Shown here: positions 35,417 to 49,155 of the stretch, piece after piece | How the letters are laid out: every line of letters begins with the position of its first letter | Position numbering within the stretch: position 1 is the stretch's first letter | From: Trichosphaerium sp. ATCC 40318 | Taxonomy: Eukaryota; Discosea; Flabellinia; Trichosidae | NCBI GenBank assembly: GCA_038496445.1 | Contig: JALMLS010000150.1 | Span: 1 to 64,000, forward strand | Length of the DNA stretch: 64,000 nucleotides | Direction: 5' to 3' | The notes under the pieces: model-generated | What the model was told of the DNA's origin: nothing | Seen by the model: only the letters and a program-made list of their open reading frames with translations | The model's database searches: none | Position numbers and translations under genes: made by a program

Positions 35417-37364
35417 TCACTCGCTTTGATAGCTACTAGCCCAAGTTGTTAAATGAGATTTCCAAGACTTAAAAGTATCCTTTGAGTAAAAAGCTATAAC
35501 CCAAACCTTGCCCTCAACCTTATTCGATACCCTCAAGCAAAAGTCTTTACCTTTACACTGTACAGCAACAACTTTAGCTCCTGCAAGTGATATATGCTTT
35601 GACTGGTTCAAGAGACAAGCCTCAGTCTTCCAATACTGCAATTGTCCATTCTTTAACTTGAAATAACGAGCAGGCCATTTAGTGCCTAGCAAAGCCTTTT
35701 TTCTAAGCAATAGATGTGCTGTAGCTTGTGCGTTTGGTAGCATCATTGGAGGTCCTTGCTCTTTGATTTGTTTTTTAAGTCTTTCAATCTCGTTCTGTTG
35801 ATTTGTAAGCAAGTTCTGTTGTCTGTCAATCATTCCTTTGAGATGTAAGACTTCCTCAACTAGAAACATTTTGTTATCACTTATAACCCTAAACAACAAT
35901 ATTACATACCTATACTGCCACTTCCGCTTGAACCCGATAAACTATTATCGCCTTCAGAATAAGCAGCTTTACGGTAGGACAACCTAAGATTTGTACTTTC
36001 TTCAGAGTCATTATCAAATATACGAGATCTTGAACTTTCAGAGTTATAAATAGCAACTGGAGGTACATGTGCTACTTTATGTTTTTTAAAACTATAAGAT
36101 GACTGTTCTCGTTCATCAAAGTCACTACTCCCACTACTGTAGGAACTAGAATCAACGACGACAACTCTACAAAAAAGCGCATTAAAACAAGAGCAAAAAA
36201 AAACTGAGAAAGTTCTTACTTGTCTGCACGTTCACTCTCTTCTGTAGTTTGACTCTACAAGCGAAAGTTAGAGTAGTATTCACCCACTAGTTAGAGAGTA
36301 TTTGGGCTGCTTACCTTGAAGGAAAACTCTTTGCTGTGTTCAGTATCACGTGACTTAGGTGAAGTAGGTGATAATGGTGTATCAGAAAGCTCTTCAGAGC
36401 TTTCTCCACTTGTACTAGTATCACGACTATGTCGTGAATTGTTACTTTTATAATTAACTATCTGCAACTTTTTTTGAGATGCTCGTTCTATACGCAAGAT
36501 GATTAAACAAAGGTTCAAGTATGCGCGATTATAACGCACTCAATGCGCGTCTTGTCTCTACGAGTTTTAGCCAACGTGCATTGTCAAGAACTAAAGTAAA
36601 AGTAAGCGACTTCATCATGTGGAATGTGTTAAATTGGTGATAAAAGATGTACCATCAATTGTCCATGGTGATCCTGGCGCGTGTTTGCCCTTTACTTTAA
36701 CTACAACATCAACGCATTTCTAAATAGTGTTACATTGCATACACAAAGAACAAATAAACTCAAAAAAAAGAGCACTCAAAACACCAAATAAAAAACCTGT
36801 CAAAAGCTTCTGTTTTTTTTTTTGTTTACCATATTGTCAATCCAAAATTCGTAGTCGAAGCTACCATTTGCATTATCGTATACTTGTATATTTGCGTCAC
36901 CACTTATTTTAACAGATATTTCCTTTCTTTTAACGTATAAGAAGCTAGAATAGGCTATTGCGGTTGCGTACCTGTTTGGATGGCGTACTGTGAAAGATGT
37001 GACTTGGCCAAGGCGAACTGGATCTTGAAGTGCTGGTCCCGAACATAGAGCATTATTTTTGTCCTATGATAACAGTGTTACACCAAAAAGATGTTTTCAG
37101 AATAGTTTCAGTTGTTTTCTGACAAACTAGTTTACGATGAGGCCTAAGTTATTCTTTACGCGCAGAGACTACAAACGCAAAGCTAAATATGAAAAAGAAG
37201 TGTTCCCTGTGGTACAAATGCGTACGGCATATTTCTTTGCGCGAGGAGACATGAGGGAGTTTGTAAGGCTCGATGACTGCGTCAGGTCTTCTAAATTTCG
37301 GTATTTGTAACGTTGTCTTGTACACTTCTAAAATTACCTGTTTCTTCAACATCATAGGCTCCAT
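35417..37364 (-). CDS. Filamin-type Ig repeat, coiled coil and PH domain protein
   Basis: ATG at 37364 (MEPMMLKKQ). The second region (37050-36650) is a filamin/ABP-type immunoglobulin repeat: ALCSGPALQDPVRLGQVTSF, a middle strand YDNANGSFDYEFWIDN, then VVVKVKGKHAPGSPWTIDG, which is the family's closing motif. A Ser-rich, acidic linker follows (36540-35920; TSGESSEELSDTPLSPTSP, YSSGSSDFDEREQ). The last exon (35899-35417) has a coiled coil (IDRQQNLLTNQQNEIERLKK) and a PH domain (LLRKKALLGTKWPARYFKL, VWVIAFYSKDTFKSWKSHL, with the conserved tryptophan near the end). The layout suggests a membrane/actin-linked scaffold that binds phosphoinositides. The splice between the first two exons is not settled. 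Confidence 0.75.
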
Positions 37365-37843
37365 AGTCCACTCGCCTTACTTTACGCTTCTGGGCTAAAG
37401 TTAGATTTTTTTTTAAAGGGGTAGTTTGTACTTTGCTGGTTCGTTCAGATTTCATCATTCATAGCGTCAGTGTTACAATCAATGTAAAATACGTAGACTT
37501 TGACGTCTATTGACTGCGATTGATGTCTTTTTACTCAAACTTAGCATACGCCTTACGTCATCACTAGTCTGTTGGATCTAGCGGTAAATACTTATTATTT
37601 TCTTCATGTACTAAGGCTTATGACAAGTCCTTTAGGAACTGAGACACAACCGAAGTCACAGCCACCTACAAAGCTCTTGGTTTTGGTTGAACACGTGCAA
37701 CAAGAAATCTTACAAAGATTAACAAATCCGCCCACATGTTGGGATTGAGTGCTCGTTTTTACCAATGGAAAGAGAAATCACATATTCATAAGATATTGTT
37801 GTGCTGACCTCTGCCACAGTCAAGGAAAAACAGTTTTTCCATT
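37365..37843. other. Intergenic, no gene seen
   Basis: No supported exon on either strand; probably the promoter of the filamin/PH gene plus the 3' flank of the MORN_2 gene. Confidence 0.4.
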
Positions 37844-38969
37844 TTAATTAAGTGGTAGCTTAGATTCAAGTTCGTTATCCTTCATTATCCATCTTTTTTT
37901 AAGTCGACCACTGGGATACCAAACCTCATATAACCCTTGTTTCAAACCATCCTTGAACTGAGTCTTAATCTCCATAAAACCGTTCTTATGCCAAGCCTCA
38001 TACAATCCTTCTTTTTTTCCATCTTTGAAAAAACATCTCATCTCAAGAGTACCATTGTCATACCACAGCCTATGTATACCTTTTTTCTTACCCTTTATAT
38101 AAAAACTCTTAACTTCAAGTTGACCATTATCATACCATGCTCTATATGTACCATCTTTAACTCCATTATTCATGATACAGTTCATTTCGATTTTACCATT
38201 TTCATGATAAGTTTCATAAAATCCATGTTTGTTACCATTTTTGAATGAGCATTCAGTTCTCTTTTGTCCGGTGTTATACCAGCTTGAATAACTACCTTCT
38301 TTAATACCTTTTCTGAATAAACAAAGTACTTCCAGTTGACCATTCTCATGCCATTGTCTGTGAATGCCTTCCTTTTCAAAATTTACACGATTGAATGACA
38401 CTTCTATTTTTCCGTTCTGCCAAAAAGCGTTGTAACTACCGTCTCTTTTTCCGTTTACTTTGTGCATCTTTGCTTCAATTTTACCGTCTTTATAGTAAGT
38501 ATTATAGTATCCATTCTCAACACCATCTTTCATCATCTTTTCACACTTGAGGATACCTGATAAATTCCATCTTCTTGAAATGCCATTAAGTACACCATTG
38601 ACGAAATGACATTGTGTTTTTTTGTTTCCGTTTTTGTACCACGTGTACCAGTTGCCTTGTTTTTCCAAATTTACATTAAAGTGTGTCAATATTGCTGCTT
38701 CTTTACAGAGACAATGCCTACAGAAACAAGCTTTAGTAAACACAGTAATTGCAAGGAAAAAAAAAAAAAAAACACAAATTATACCAGTTGTTAAATATTG
38801 TTAGGTCATGCATAGACGCTATATATTGCTGAATTTCGGGAGGTAGAGTGATAAGCGATGCTTTTGATGTGTTTTGAGACAGAAACATAGTGTCTGGGCT
38901 AACTTCTATAAAAATCGTCAAATCAAGCAATAAACGCATTTTAGACTCTTTTTCTGCAGTCGCGCACAT
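37844..38969 (-). CDS. F-box-like protein with about ten MORN_2 (YwqK-type) repeats
   Basis: Exon 1 from ATG 38969 (MCATAEKESK) contains an F-box-like helix (ITLPPEIQQYIASMHDLTIF). A GT-AG intron of about 60 nt (roughly 38790-38730, with a T15 tract) restores the frame to HCLCKEAAILTHF. Exon 2 is a chain of about 23-residue MORN_2 units such as KEGIHRQWHENGQLEV, KDGTYRAWYDNGQLEV and KKGIHRLWYDNGTLEM. Such units form a beta-ribbon; the tract has no catalytic motif. F-box plus MORN_2 or LRR proteins are abundant in giant viruses and amoebae, so it may form a functional or evolutionary pair with the LRR gene 3 kb away. No role can be assigned beyond likely target binding. Confidence 0.78.
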
Positions 38970-39437
38970 ACAATTAATCAAAACCCAACGCCCCACGATA
39001 TCTGTACAAAACCGTTTTAGTATTGGATTACTACCTTTGTTACTTGTATTTTAGCGTTTCTTTGCTTGTTTTATAATTGTAGCGGCTTAACAATAGTAGG
39101 GATTCGCCGAAACATTGTTTTACACGAACAGATTTATCAACACGTGCCTACCAGAAGTTGTATTGTCATACAACTGTCAGTGCATGTAAGAGATGCCAGT
39201 TACGCAAGTATAGCTGTGATTGTGTCATACAGACGTAAATCAATTGCTAAATCTTTGAACATTTTTGAGCAAATAGTTCAAATCCGAATTCATGGAGATA
39301 GCCCGATTTGAGTTTGTCTTTCTCATATTTTTTGATGGGTGCTAGAAGGTAACTGAAGTTGAGGTTAGAAGATTGTACAGTGACGATCTACAATAGACAG
39401 TTTCTTTTTGTCAAATATTTTTTTTCTTTTTTTTTGT
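38970..39437. other. Intergenic with one unsupported open frame
   Basis: Plus-strand frame 39066-39311 is open but has no ATG and no recognisable motif. Otherwise AT-rich with no gene seen. Confidence 0.35.
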
Positions 39438-42400
39438 TCACGTGTTTACAGTGTACTGGAAATATTCATCCATAAATCTCCAAAATTTTGTTGAAAACTG
39501 ATTACAGTTATCATCAGGTAAGGACTTATATACACCTTTAGGTTGTCCCAAGTTAACCCATTCTAAACCTATATTTGTCTTTAATGCTTTGCTTATGTAT
39601 TTACCATGTTGCTTGTTAAATCCAGAACGAAGAATAGTGAGTGTTTTAAGATAAATGTCATTGCATATAAAACTCCTTAGCATCCTTAGAGGTGTTGGGT
39701 CTCCAATATTTGTTTCGTTTATAGTCAGACCTTGCAGTTGTGCAGTTTGTAGGAGAGAAGAAAAAATACCTATAGTATCTTCATCGAAATACTGACCAGA
39801 AAGATCAAGGTTCTAGTTATAAAATGAGCGGTTTCAACACGTGGGTAAAACAAGTAGAGAATTTGAACAAAAAGAACTGTAATTGATCTTTTGGGAAGAC
39901 AGAATTTTCGGATATATTCAACACTTTTACTGCTGGGGAAAGCTTGAATTTGAACATTGCCTGTCGGCAAGCATATCTGGTCAAAATTTCTCGTTTTGAA
40001 ATCTCATTTTTTCGTACTGTTATTGTTCGGTGTTGTTTCAAAAATGCCTTCAATACTGTCAATTCTGGTTTACCAAGATCACTGTGTATAAGTCCCAAGG
40101 ATTTTATATTAGGCTTAGATTGTAGACACTTGCATATCTTACTAATACATGCTAGATAAAAAGACTTAGAATGCAACTTCTGTACGTACAGAAACAGTAT
40201 TCAAACCTAAACGTTCAACGTCATCAAAACTTGAGATTCTCACACTCAATTCTTTTAACCCATTGTTCGCTACAATGATATTAATGGCTGGATTTAATTA
40301 AATATATGTACTGCTTATGGATGGAAGCAAAGCTTCCAAATGTAGTGTATCTGTTTCTCCAACAAGCCATAAAGATTCTAATGTTTTGTTCCTTCGTAGT
40401 CCTTCACAAATTGCCTTCACCATCTTCTGACAGCTGCTCTTATTCTAAATGTTCCAAAAAATAAGTATCCGTAATTCATACAATCCGTAGCCTGTACGTA
40501 GGCAAAAAATATAAAAATTGATGCGAGCAATAATAAAAAAACGAGAATTTTGAAAACGCGAGAAGATCCTTACTGATACAGATGACGATATGCCAGAAAC
40601 AAGTAGTTTCTTTAAGGTAACATTTGTCAAAAGCAGCGATTTTATCACTTTAGGGGACAATCCAGTGTTTGATAGATTAAGTGTTGTGAGCTTCGCTTTG
40701 TGCATCTAGTCGTAGTTAGTTTTACAAAAAAAAATAGAAAAAAACCGCATAAAGCTCGTTTATTCTATATGCGTTCGTGTACAAGACAGAAGAACAAGAT
40801 TATAAGCTATACTGGAGATAGCCTATCAAGTTTTCGCTGATGCAATATAGGTGTTGCATAGCTGAGAGATCAAAACACTAAATATTTTTCGATTTTTTTA
40901 ATGACGTACGATATGTTCAAATAGCGAGGACCATCCATGAAAAGGAGCAAGGTCTTCAGGCATTTTTACACCACAAAGACTTAGTGACTTTAAAGATTTG
41001 TTGAATACCAATAAATTATAAAAATCCGTAGCACCTACAAAGTGTCATTGGTGAGAAAACTAACAAGGATATCGTACCATTGTCGCCGATTGAGTTTCCA
41101 CCAAAGTCAAGTTCTGTTAATGTTGTGTTCTTCACAAGCCCTAGTGCTTTATTAAGCTTACAAGATCTTGGAACACTCGACTTACCATGCGCAAGAGCAT
41201 TGGCTCCAGGATCATTAATCATACAATCGTGTAAGATAAGAGATTTCAAGGTTCTAGTCAGAAGAGTAAATGTTGGAAAAACTTAAACAACTTGACTTAG
41301 TTGCAAAAAAGTACTGTACGTGTTCATTGGTAAAGCGTCTGAGATTAATACACAACAGCGATCTCCAACAAGTGTGCCAGATAGATCCAGTTTAACCAAG
41401 TTAGTAGAACTTGATTGTACTTGTCTAAGGATATCTCTAAGGCTCTTTTCAGGAGATTGATCGAGATCTTTTACAGCAACTTCTGACATCCACGTCGTTA
41501 CGTATTTATCGAGGTTGTGGTATATTTGAAGTGCATTAGAGCCTATTTATTAGTGATTAAATTAGTTATGTCATGAGAAAAGCAACAAACCTCCTAGTAA
41601 TGGTTTCCCGCCCAAGATTGCGTTCAAATCTTTGTTTTTTCTCTGTGCTCTTAGAATGTGAAGAATACCTTGAGCCATGATAGGATTATTCTGAAGGCTT
41701 ATGCGTACAAATTTTGGATTACATATAGCCACACCTTGTATATGCTTTATACCTAGATGTATGTAGGCATTAAATCATCAGAAGGGTGTGAGTAAAAGAA
41801 AATGGTGAATGAACTGTCTTTTTCAAAAGTTTGTACCTTTTGCAGAAATACGAACGTTATCAACGTTGAGCTCTGTGAGAGTCTGATTCTTCTTTAGCGT
41901 AGCCAACATACATTTTATACCCTTATCTTGGATAGGATTGTTTGAAACATTTAAGCTCTCCAAAGTACTATTTGATAGTAACGCCTTTGTTTATCACGTG
42001 TTAGTTTGGCTTTTGTGCTTTTTATTTGTTTTATCACGTTTAGTTTTTTTTTTGTATAGAATTCGCTTTGCGTGCCTCTGAAATACTTTTCATTGCGTGG
42101 AAAGACAAGTGGTTATCGTTCAGGTACAGTATGCGAAGCGTCGTATTTTCTAGCAATAATTTAGCTAAAGCCATCGCTACGTCATCTCTGATGCCCAATT
42201 TAGCCATAGTTAAGCGTGTAACATGCTGTTAGAAAAAATGAGCAATTCTAATTAGTAAGTTGGATTAATTGTACTGTGTTATATCCCAACGCGTCGCAAA
42301 GCTGTTCTATCAACTTTACACGCTTTCTTGGTTTTTCTTGCAGAAACGTGTTGCTGTCAATCTAATCGTATGGGTTACTAACGTAAAGGTTCGCTAGCCT

Positions 42401-42481
42401 TTTTGGCTTGCGTACTTGAACGGCCGTTACGTTTGGGTCGTTCTTACGTAGGCGACTGATCAGCTTCTCGAGACTGGCCAT
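39438..42481 (-). CDS. Tropomodulin-like / RNI-type leucine-rich repeat protein
   Basis: ATG 42481 begins MASLEKLISRLRKNDPNVTA, very like the start of tropomodulin/leiomodin LRR domains (LRNNDP). It continues KRVKLIEQLCDALGYN, then repeats of about 28 residues of the RNase-inhibitor style: GIRDDVAMALAKLLLENTTL, ILYLNDNHLSFHAM, LTELDFGGNSIGDNG, LDLSGTLVGDRC, LTTLNLSNTGLSPKVIKSLL. More than twelve exons, each about one or two repeats long, end at the stop at 39438 with a non-repeat tail (RFMDEYFQYTVNT). Tropomodulins cap actin filaments; the RNI fold itself is a general protein-binding surface (also in NLRs and RanGAP), so actin binding is a hypothesis. Exact exon ends were only partly traced. 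Confidence 0.75.
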
Positions 42482-42783
42482 AAGAGCTAGCGGCACCTCT
42501 TGTTTGTGCGATAAGCCACCACGTAAATAACGTGCACAAGGTTCAAGAAAAAAGCAGTTTATTTAATTGGATGTACAGTTGCCAAAAGTACGCTGTGTAC
42601 AATTGGCGGGTTGAAGGTTTATTTTCCATCTTTAAAAGTAGTATCGAAAATAGCGTTGTCGTAATTTCTTCACTTGCCGACCAAATTCCGTTCAAAGTTC
42701 CTTTTTAGTAAAACTATACAATTACGAAGACTGATAGTGCCGCCACGGGCTACCATTTCTTGTTGCTAGTTTATATCACATGA
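42482..42783. promoter_or_regulatory. Divergent promoter region, LRR / RasGEF genes
   Basis: 302 bp between two divergent start codons. No exon seen; no recognisable factor site. Confidence 0.35.
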
Positions 42784-45700
42784 ATGGCCTCAACAGTACA
42801 CCTACAGGTACATTTTCAGGTTTTGCAAGGAATTTTGGATATTATGGTGGAGCAAACGTTTTATAGGTTTCTTTTGGCTCTGGTAGTAACAAAAAATTAA
42901 AACTAACAATTGCCGATGGAGCCACAGTAAAAGACGTCAAAGTGCGTTAAAGTGCTTTTTAACTTGTTTGCGCCTTCTTTGATGTTCATGTAATCCGTAG
43001 AAACTTATTTTCAAGCAAATACCCGCGTTACGATCTGAAAGGCGACGAGATTGGTGTATTGTTGTATCAAAGGTATTTTGATAGCCTAAACCTCGGTTTT
43101 GGCGTATTTTCTTCCGATTTAGTGTATGACTAACTATGGTCGTGTATAGAGCGTACAATTAGTTGTGGAGGCGGTACCTTTTATTAAAAGTCACAAACAC
43201 ATACGTGAAACGGTAAAAAATAATGGCACAGTCAAATTGAAACTAGTTAAAGTTCAGGGGTGCGTCAATTGATAACACTGAAAATAGCCGAAATTGAATC
43301 CAAAAAAAAAAAAAAGACACAAAAATCGAGTTCCGTATTTTCGTCATATTTCGTTTTCTAATCGCTACGTAAAGAGCAGACTATGTGTTCCAGCTACAAA
43401 CGGCGCCTAAATTGGGCTATTCACAAGTAAGTAACGCCACACGCGTATTATATGCTTTATAACGTATTCACATGAACTTGCAGTCGCCAAATAGTAAGAA
43501 AAAGAAATCGAGGCATTCTTCTCAAAAAGCAGCTGCCAATAACTCAAAAAGAGCCAAATATACTAAAGTTCCTTCTACATCGTCAGTAGGTAGACACCAG
43601 GATAGATCCCGACAGAACATAGGACGTAGTACGCCAATACAATACAAAAAAAAATCAATTTCTAAAAAAGGTTTTAATTTCGGATTGGTTATGTTATAAA
43701 AAGAAGTTAACGCGTAATTATCCTAGACATGTAATGTCATTAAAGCCAGAACGCATTTCCAGAAATTTCCCTTTCTCGTAAAAAATTGTTTTTGTATTTT
43801 CGCCTTTCTTCCTTTTCTCAGTTTTACTATTAGTCAAGAGTCCTGGTGGTAGTAGAATGAAGTCGAAATTAACATTTATCGAACCGGACGAACCTACACA
43901 AGTGAAGAGGAAGCAACGTGACATTAACAAAGAGCACAAACATAAAGACTCATCTTCAAGTGGTGAAAGTGGCAAAGGACGTTCAAAATCTTTTGGTGAC
44001 ATGCAACACTCAATAGAGAGGCAACAAAAAGGTACAAAAAATAAAATGAAAGAAAAAAAAAACCCGAAAAAAACCGTTGGTTGTCAATTAAATTGTATTT
44101 AGACGCTATAGCCGCAAAGCGTAAGAAAAACAGAAAGTCTGTGTCTGTGTTGAAGCCAATCAAAGCCAAGTCACCTTCTTCTAAGGCTATGAAGTCTCCT
44201 ACTGGTAGCAGACGATCTCGTTCAAAGTCTCCTACTCCAACAATAACAAGTCCACGACAACGTACAGCTAAAGCAGCTACGCCAAGACCAAAGCATAGCA
44301 GTAAATCAAAAGCAAAGGAACAGTCTCCAAGGGTTGGAAAGAATATTAAAGGAGATGCTGGACGCTCAAAGACGTCACAAGCGCATTTAAAGACTCCTAA
44401 GAAGACAAAAGATAAGTTGCCAACTCAAGAAAAACGGAACAAAAAGCGTCAATCTCATGGATTGGATGTTTCTGAAAAGAAACGGTCAACTGAGCGCAAG
44501 GATGGCAAAAGCAGCGCTTCTATTTCTACTTTTGAAGAACCTCATCAACGACCCAAGCCAATTCCTAACCGTCTAAAGAAGCTACATCGTCGGTAAGCGC
44601 CTCATAAAGGACAAAAGAACAACAAACGAAGACTTTTTTTATTAAATCAAACATCTCGTTCTTATAGTATAACTAGAGCACGCACTCAAGATGATGAAGC
44701 AAGTAAACCTGAAAAGAAGGAAGAAGAGAGAAGTAGATCATATCATCCAAGTGGTACATTCGAAGAGAGACAAGTCCCTGCGCCAGTATGTAGTCGTTTT
44801 AAACAATGTTATAATTGTTTCAACTTGCGCTAATACACTTTTGTAGTTTCGTAGACTCCAAATGCAGAAGAGACAGAGTACAAACAACCAAGTTACACTT
44901 ACTCAATATATGGATACTTTACAAGAGAAAGGATCTAAAACAGCAAGAGCAAGAACTAGAAGCAAGCCAGTACCTCTCCTCTCACTCTCGAGTGATCTGA
45001 AGATTGAACTTTCTTCACCAAGAGCTGATTATCGCTCACCTAGAAGAACAACTGCTGTGTCTGCATCAAAGTCATACCAACTAGCAAAGCGATCTAGTGG
45101 TATTATTAATAAGTTTGATATTGAAGACTCAGAAAGTGGTTCAGAGTTTAACGATAATCCTACACGTCAACCATTAAGTTCCAAGAAACCTCCTAGTGCA
45201 CCTAGATTCATGAGAGAGTACGTTTCAACAAAAAAAATGCTATTTCTGTCAAGAACTTGAGAAACTTCATCAGTGACAGACTTCCAAAAGAAGTATAATA
45301 GTGTCACTTTTTTTTTGGTTTCTTTTCAAGGAATTAATTGTTTTTATGTTAGTGGAAAACGGTTTAAAAGTGTTTACAGTTTGGAGAGACATGACTCTGA
45401 AAAGAACATAATGGTGAAAGAGAACACTGCCCAAAAAAGAACTCTACTAGTAGAAGTGGCCAACCCAAATGATCCATTGGTGAGCACAGTAATTTAAAGT
45501 ACCTTTCTATCTTATATTATTGTTTTTTAGTTCAAGTTGTTAAATAATAACAGTCGCATTGGCATGACTAAAAAATCATCCAGTAAAGACCGAGGCTCTA
45601 ATAGTAATCCGCATAGAGAACGTACGTGCTTTTAAATAGTTGATAGGTACCTTGTTTAACATGTTATAGCGCATATTATAAGCCCACCGCGAAGAGGTCA

Positions 45701-48700
45701 TCGCTCGAATGGTAATTCACCTGTAAGAAAACGCCCAGGAAAGGGAAGGTCTAGGGCAACTTCTTCTGGACAGCGAACTGCTCCAAAACCGAATAAGCGT
45801 TTATATTCTACACCAGTCCGAGTAGCCGCACCATCTGCTACACCAGTAAGAGTTGCAGCACCTGAATTAGTCGTTCGTACTAGAAAGAGCATACCTACAC
45901 TCAAACTTGGAGTTCGGGAACAGAAGAAGGTGAGATTTTGGTGTTTTGGTTTATTTCATTAAACTAACTCCTGATTTAGGCTTTAGAACAAGCTGTGTGG
46001 GTAAAGCGTGCTGGACCAGGTGTTAAGAGACGGTATTCTCCAAAATTACCGAGCTCGATGTCTGCATCTGCTGCTAAAGATAAAAACGTTTTTGCAGTAC
46101 CTAAACTGGCGCTACCACCATTTATTACTGGTTTACCACCAAAGAAAGCGGTTCCAAAAAGAAATAATGCAACAAAGTAAGGATTTTTATAAAATTTATG
46201 AAACATATTTCTAATGGTATCAAAAAAAAAGAGCTAGGCCAAAGAAAGTAAATAGGCTATTACCAAATGGTGTACACGCAAGGGTAATGTTATGATCAAA
46301 AAGGTTTTTTGTTATGCTTACTTTGTATATAGTCACAGAGTGCCCTGTCACACTTGGAGCTTCAGAGATTGAAACAACGTCGTGCTACGGGTATATTTTT
46401 TTGGGAGGATAAGCCGACTAAGTTGTTTAGGACTACCTAAGGATTTTCGTACTGAGAAAATCAGTCCAAATATGCCAGCGTCTAAGACAGATAGTCACCT
46501 ATTTCTTCATTCATGGGATTATAGTCCCAGTACGTGTTGCTTTGTTAATCTTCTTCTTTGTTTTGGCATTCAATCTTTGATTGTTTTACTGAACTCACGT
46601 GTAGGTTATTGGAGTGAGCACTATCGCAAAACAAAAGAGGAACATGTGGACGTTCCAGAAACAGATGAGTACGTCCCTCAATCCCCTTCCTTTGTTAAGG
46701 TTTCTTGTATTAACTTAACTAGTGAGTCATCTTCTAGTGAATCTTCTGATGAAGACGAAGAACGCAAGAAGAAGAAAAGAGTAAGAAAACTATCAAACAA
46801 GATTTCGCAACTATTTTGCTAACAGGCAGCAGGCAAGAAGGATTGCAGAAACTAGACTACTTTATATTCATGGTACAAAGAGTGGACGAAAGCTTGTTAC
46901 TGCTGGAACACTTCTTAGCGTTGTTGATCATCTCGCAACGGTGGACGGTTTCGGTATGTCCTTTTTTGAGAAATTATGATTACATGAACTAAACTTCTGT
47001 TTTAGATGTTGTCTTTGCTAGACTCGTCCTTTACACATTCCCATATTTTTCTACTGTTAAAGCGCTGTTGGATTGCTTCAGGAAACGTTATGAAAACCCA
47101 AATTCAGGTGCTCCACGATGGATAACACAAGAAGAAGCTAAAATAATTCGCGCACGGTACTAGTCAAATGCCAAAAAAAAAAACTTCAAAAACCAAAACA
47201 AACATCACAATCCCACACACCGTGTGGCCTATCGGTGTCTTTGGTTTTTAATTTTTATTTAGTATAAACGAGTTTATTCGTATGTGGATTTCAGAGTACT
47301 CGTATTATTATAAAGGAAGTAGAGAAAGCTTAGTATTGTTGCAAGCTTTTATAACAAAAGTTATTGGAGCTTTCAATACCAAAGCCTCTCAAGCCCTTTT
47401 TGCATTGTTAAGCCGAAAGGTACTTAGTTTATAGAGATGATCTATACCATTTTTGCTAATCAAGTCTTTCTATTAGACTAGAAGCCTATCTACAAGGCAT
47501 TTTGATACACCCAAGTTTTCTTCCGGAAAAACAAAGGACAAAAATTTCAGTAAGACAAATTCTCGTTTTCTTTCATTAACGCCTTTGCTTTAGAAGTACT
47601 ACAACCTATGAGTGGTAAATTTGGTATAATGCAGCAAATGCCACGAGCTAAAGGTGTTAAACCACGCAAGAGAGATATTACATTTCTTCAGCTCCATGCA
47701 AAAGATATTGCACGGCAGGTTAGTTTTTGATTGAGTCTACTTTTTTATGTTTATTGTTTGTATTTTTGGGAGTCTCACTGTGTTTTATCTAGCTCACTAT
47801 ACACGAACACAGACTCCTTAGAAAGATTAGAAAGAATGAGCTATTGTTCTGTCGTTGGAAAAAACCAAATAAAGCTACTCTATCACCTAATGTTGTAGCA
47901 ATGATAAAGTGGTTCAATAGGGTATGTCATAATATCTTGTATGCTTATTTTTCTAACAGTTTATTCCAGGTTACTCACTGGGTAGCAACTGAAATAGTTA
48001 TGACTCCAAATCTAAAGCAGCGCCAAGCTGTTCTTAAAAGGTTTATTCAAATAGCAAAGGTACGTACATGTAACTAGTTTTGCGCCTCGCACCCTTTGTA
48101 CTTTTTTTCTTATTATTTTGTAGTATTTGCTTGAGTTCCGTAATTATTTTGGTCTTCTTGAAATGGTATCTGCTATAGGAAGTGTAGCTGTGGATAGACT
48201 GAAAGGAACCTTTGCTGTACGTACCGTACCTAAAGCAGCATTGACTTAATTTGAATTTTTTTAAACAAGTTTGTTTTTTCTCCTTGCCATTGTTGTTCGT
48301 TTGTCTCATCAATTTTGCTTTTAGGGACTATCTAAGCGTGAAAAATCACTTCTCGCACAAATGAGAGGGTTATTGATATCTCCTTCATCAAATTTTTACA
48401 CATACAGAGCAGAGATTGCATCTATTATTAATACAACTGAAGCTTGTGTTCCATTTATTGGTCTCATGCTACAAGATTTACTCGCTATTGAGGAAATCAA
48501 AAATAGGAACAATAGTGGTTTAATTAACTTTAAAAAGTTCCAACGTATATATACAGAGTGGGAGATTTTCGAACGCTTCCAGAGGTCAGTAGCAAAAAGT
48601 AACAAAGAGCTCAGAAATCCTTTTTTTTTCTAGATTTTTTTCTTGCTTTGTATGATTTTTTTTACTAACAGCTTTTTATAGGGTTCGGTATAAGTTTCGT

Positions 48701-48805
48701 GCTGTACCTATTGCCATTGAATTTTTGACAAACGTTCCTGTTCTTAATGAACGGGAACAGTTCCGCCTTTCTTTACTTTGTGAAGGGCGAGCGAAGGAAA
48801 AGTAA
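42784..48805 (+). CDS. RasGEF protein with Ser/Lys/Arg-rich N-terminus
   Basis: The C-terminal third is a standard Ras exchange factor. RasGEF_N is at 46860-47160 (VTAGTLLSVVDHLATVDGFD, FPYFSTVKALLDCFRKRY). The CDC25 catalytic domain is at 47780-48780: LTIHEHRLLRKIRKNELL, VTHWVATEIVMTPNLKQRQ, FIQIAKYLLEFRNYFGLLEM, CVPFIGLMLQDLLAIEE, GLINFKKFQRIYTEWEIF. It should load a Ras-family GTPase with GTP. Stop TAA 48803-48805. Upstream, from about 43480 to 46800, is a very basic, Ser/Pro-rich disordered region (SPTGSRRSRSKSPTPTITSP). The ATG at 42784 (MASTVHLQ) and a possible ubiquitin-like start (NKKLKLTIADGATVKDVK) can be joined in phase to it, but this first part is tentative and could be a separate small gene. 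Confidence 0.82.
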
Positions 48806-49155
48806 ATTAAGAGGGTTCGTTTTTACCAACAAAGTTGGAGCGTTACCTTCTATTTCTGCTTTTGTACCATAAAAAAATTGTAATACTGTTGTACCCATAA
48901 ATTATTACTTGTACACAAGAACTTGTTGACTTACGGGGTTGATCCTTAAGCAGGCTTCAGACTATTAGAACTTTTAGCACAAGATTGCTTTTTTAGGAGC
49001 AAACTTTTGTGAATACAGGTCACGTGGTATACTGGTGGTACTGGAAAACGCCACGGCAGGTTAGGTGTTGGTTTGGCTCATTTTAGGCTGTGGATATTGT
49101 TTTTGAGGACAAATTATGAAGACAAGTCATAGCGCAGTCTTTTCTACCAGCAACA
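48806..49155. other. Intergenic, no gene seen
   Basis: Between the RasGEF stop and the glycoside-hydrolase-like ATG. AT-rich, no exon supported. Confidence 0.4.

Noticed and set aside
39066-39311. 81-codon plus-strand open frame
   Set aside because: No ATG, no motif, no clear flanking splice sites; kept only as a note in the intergenic entry.
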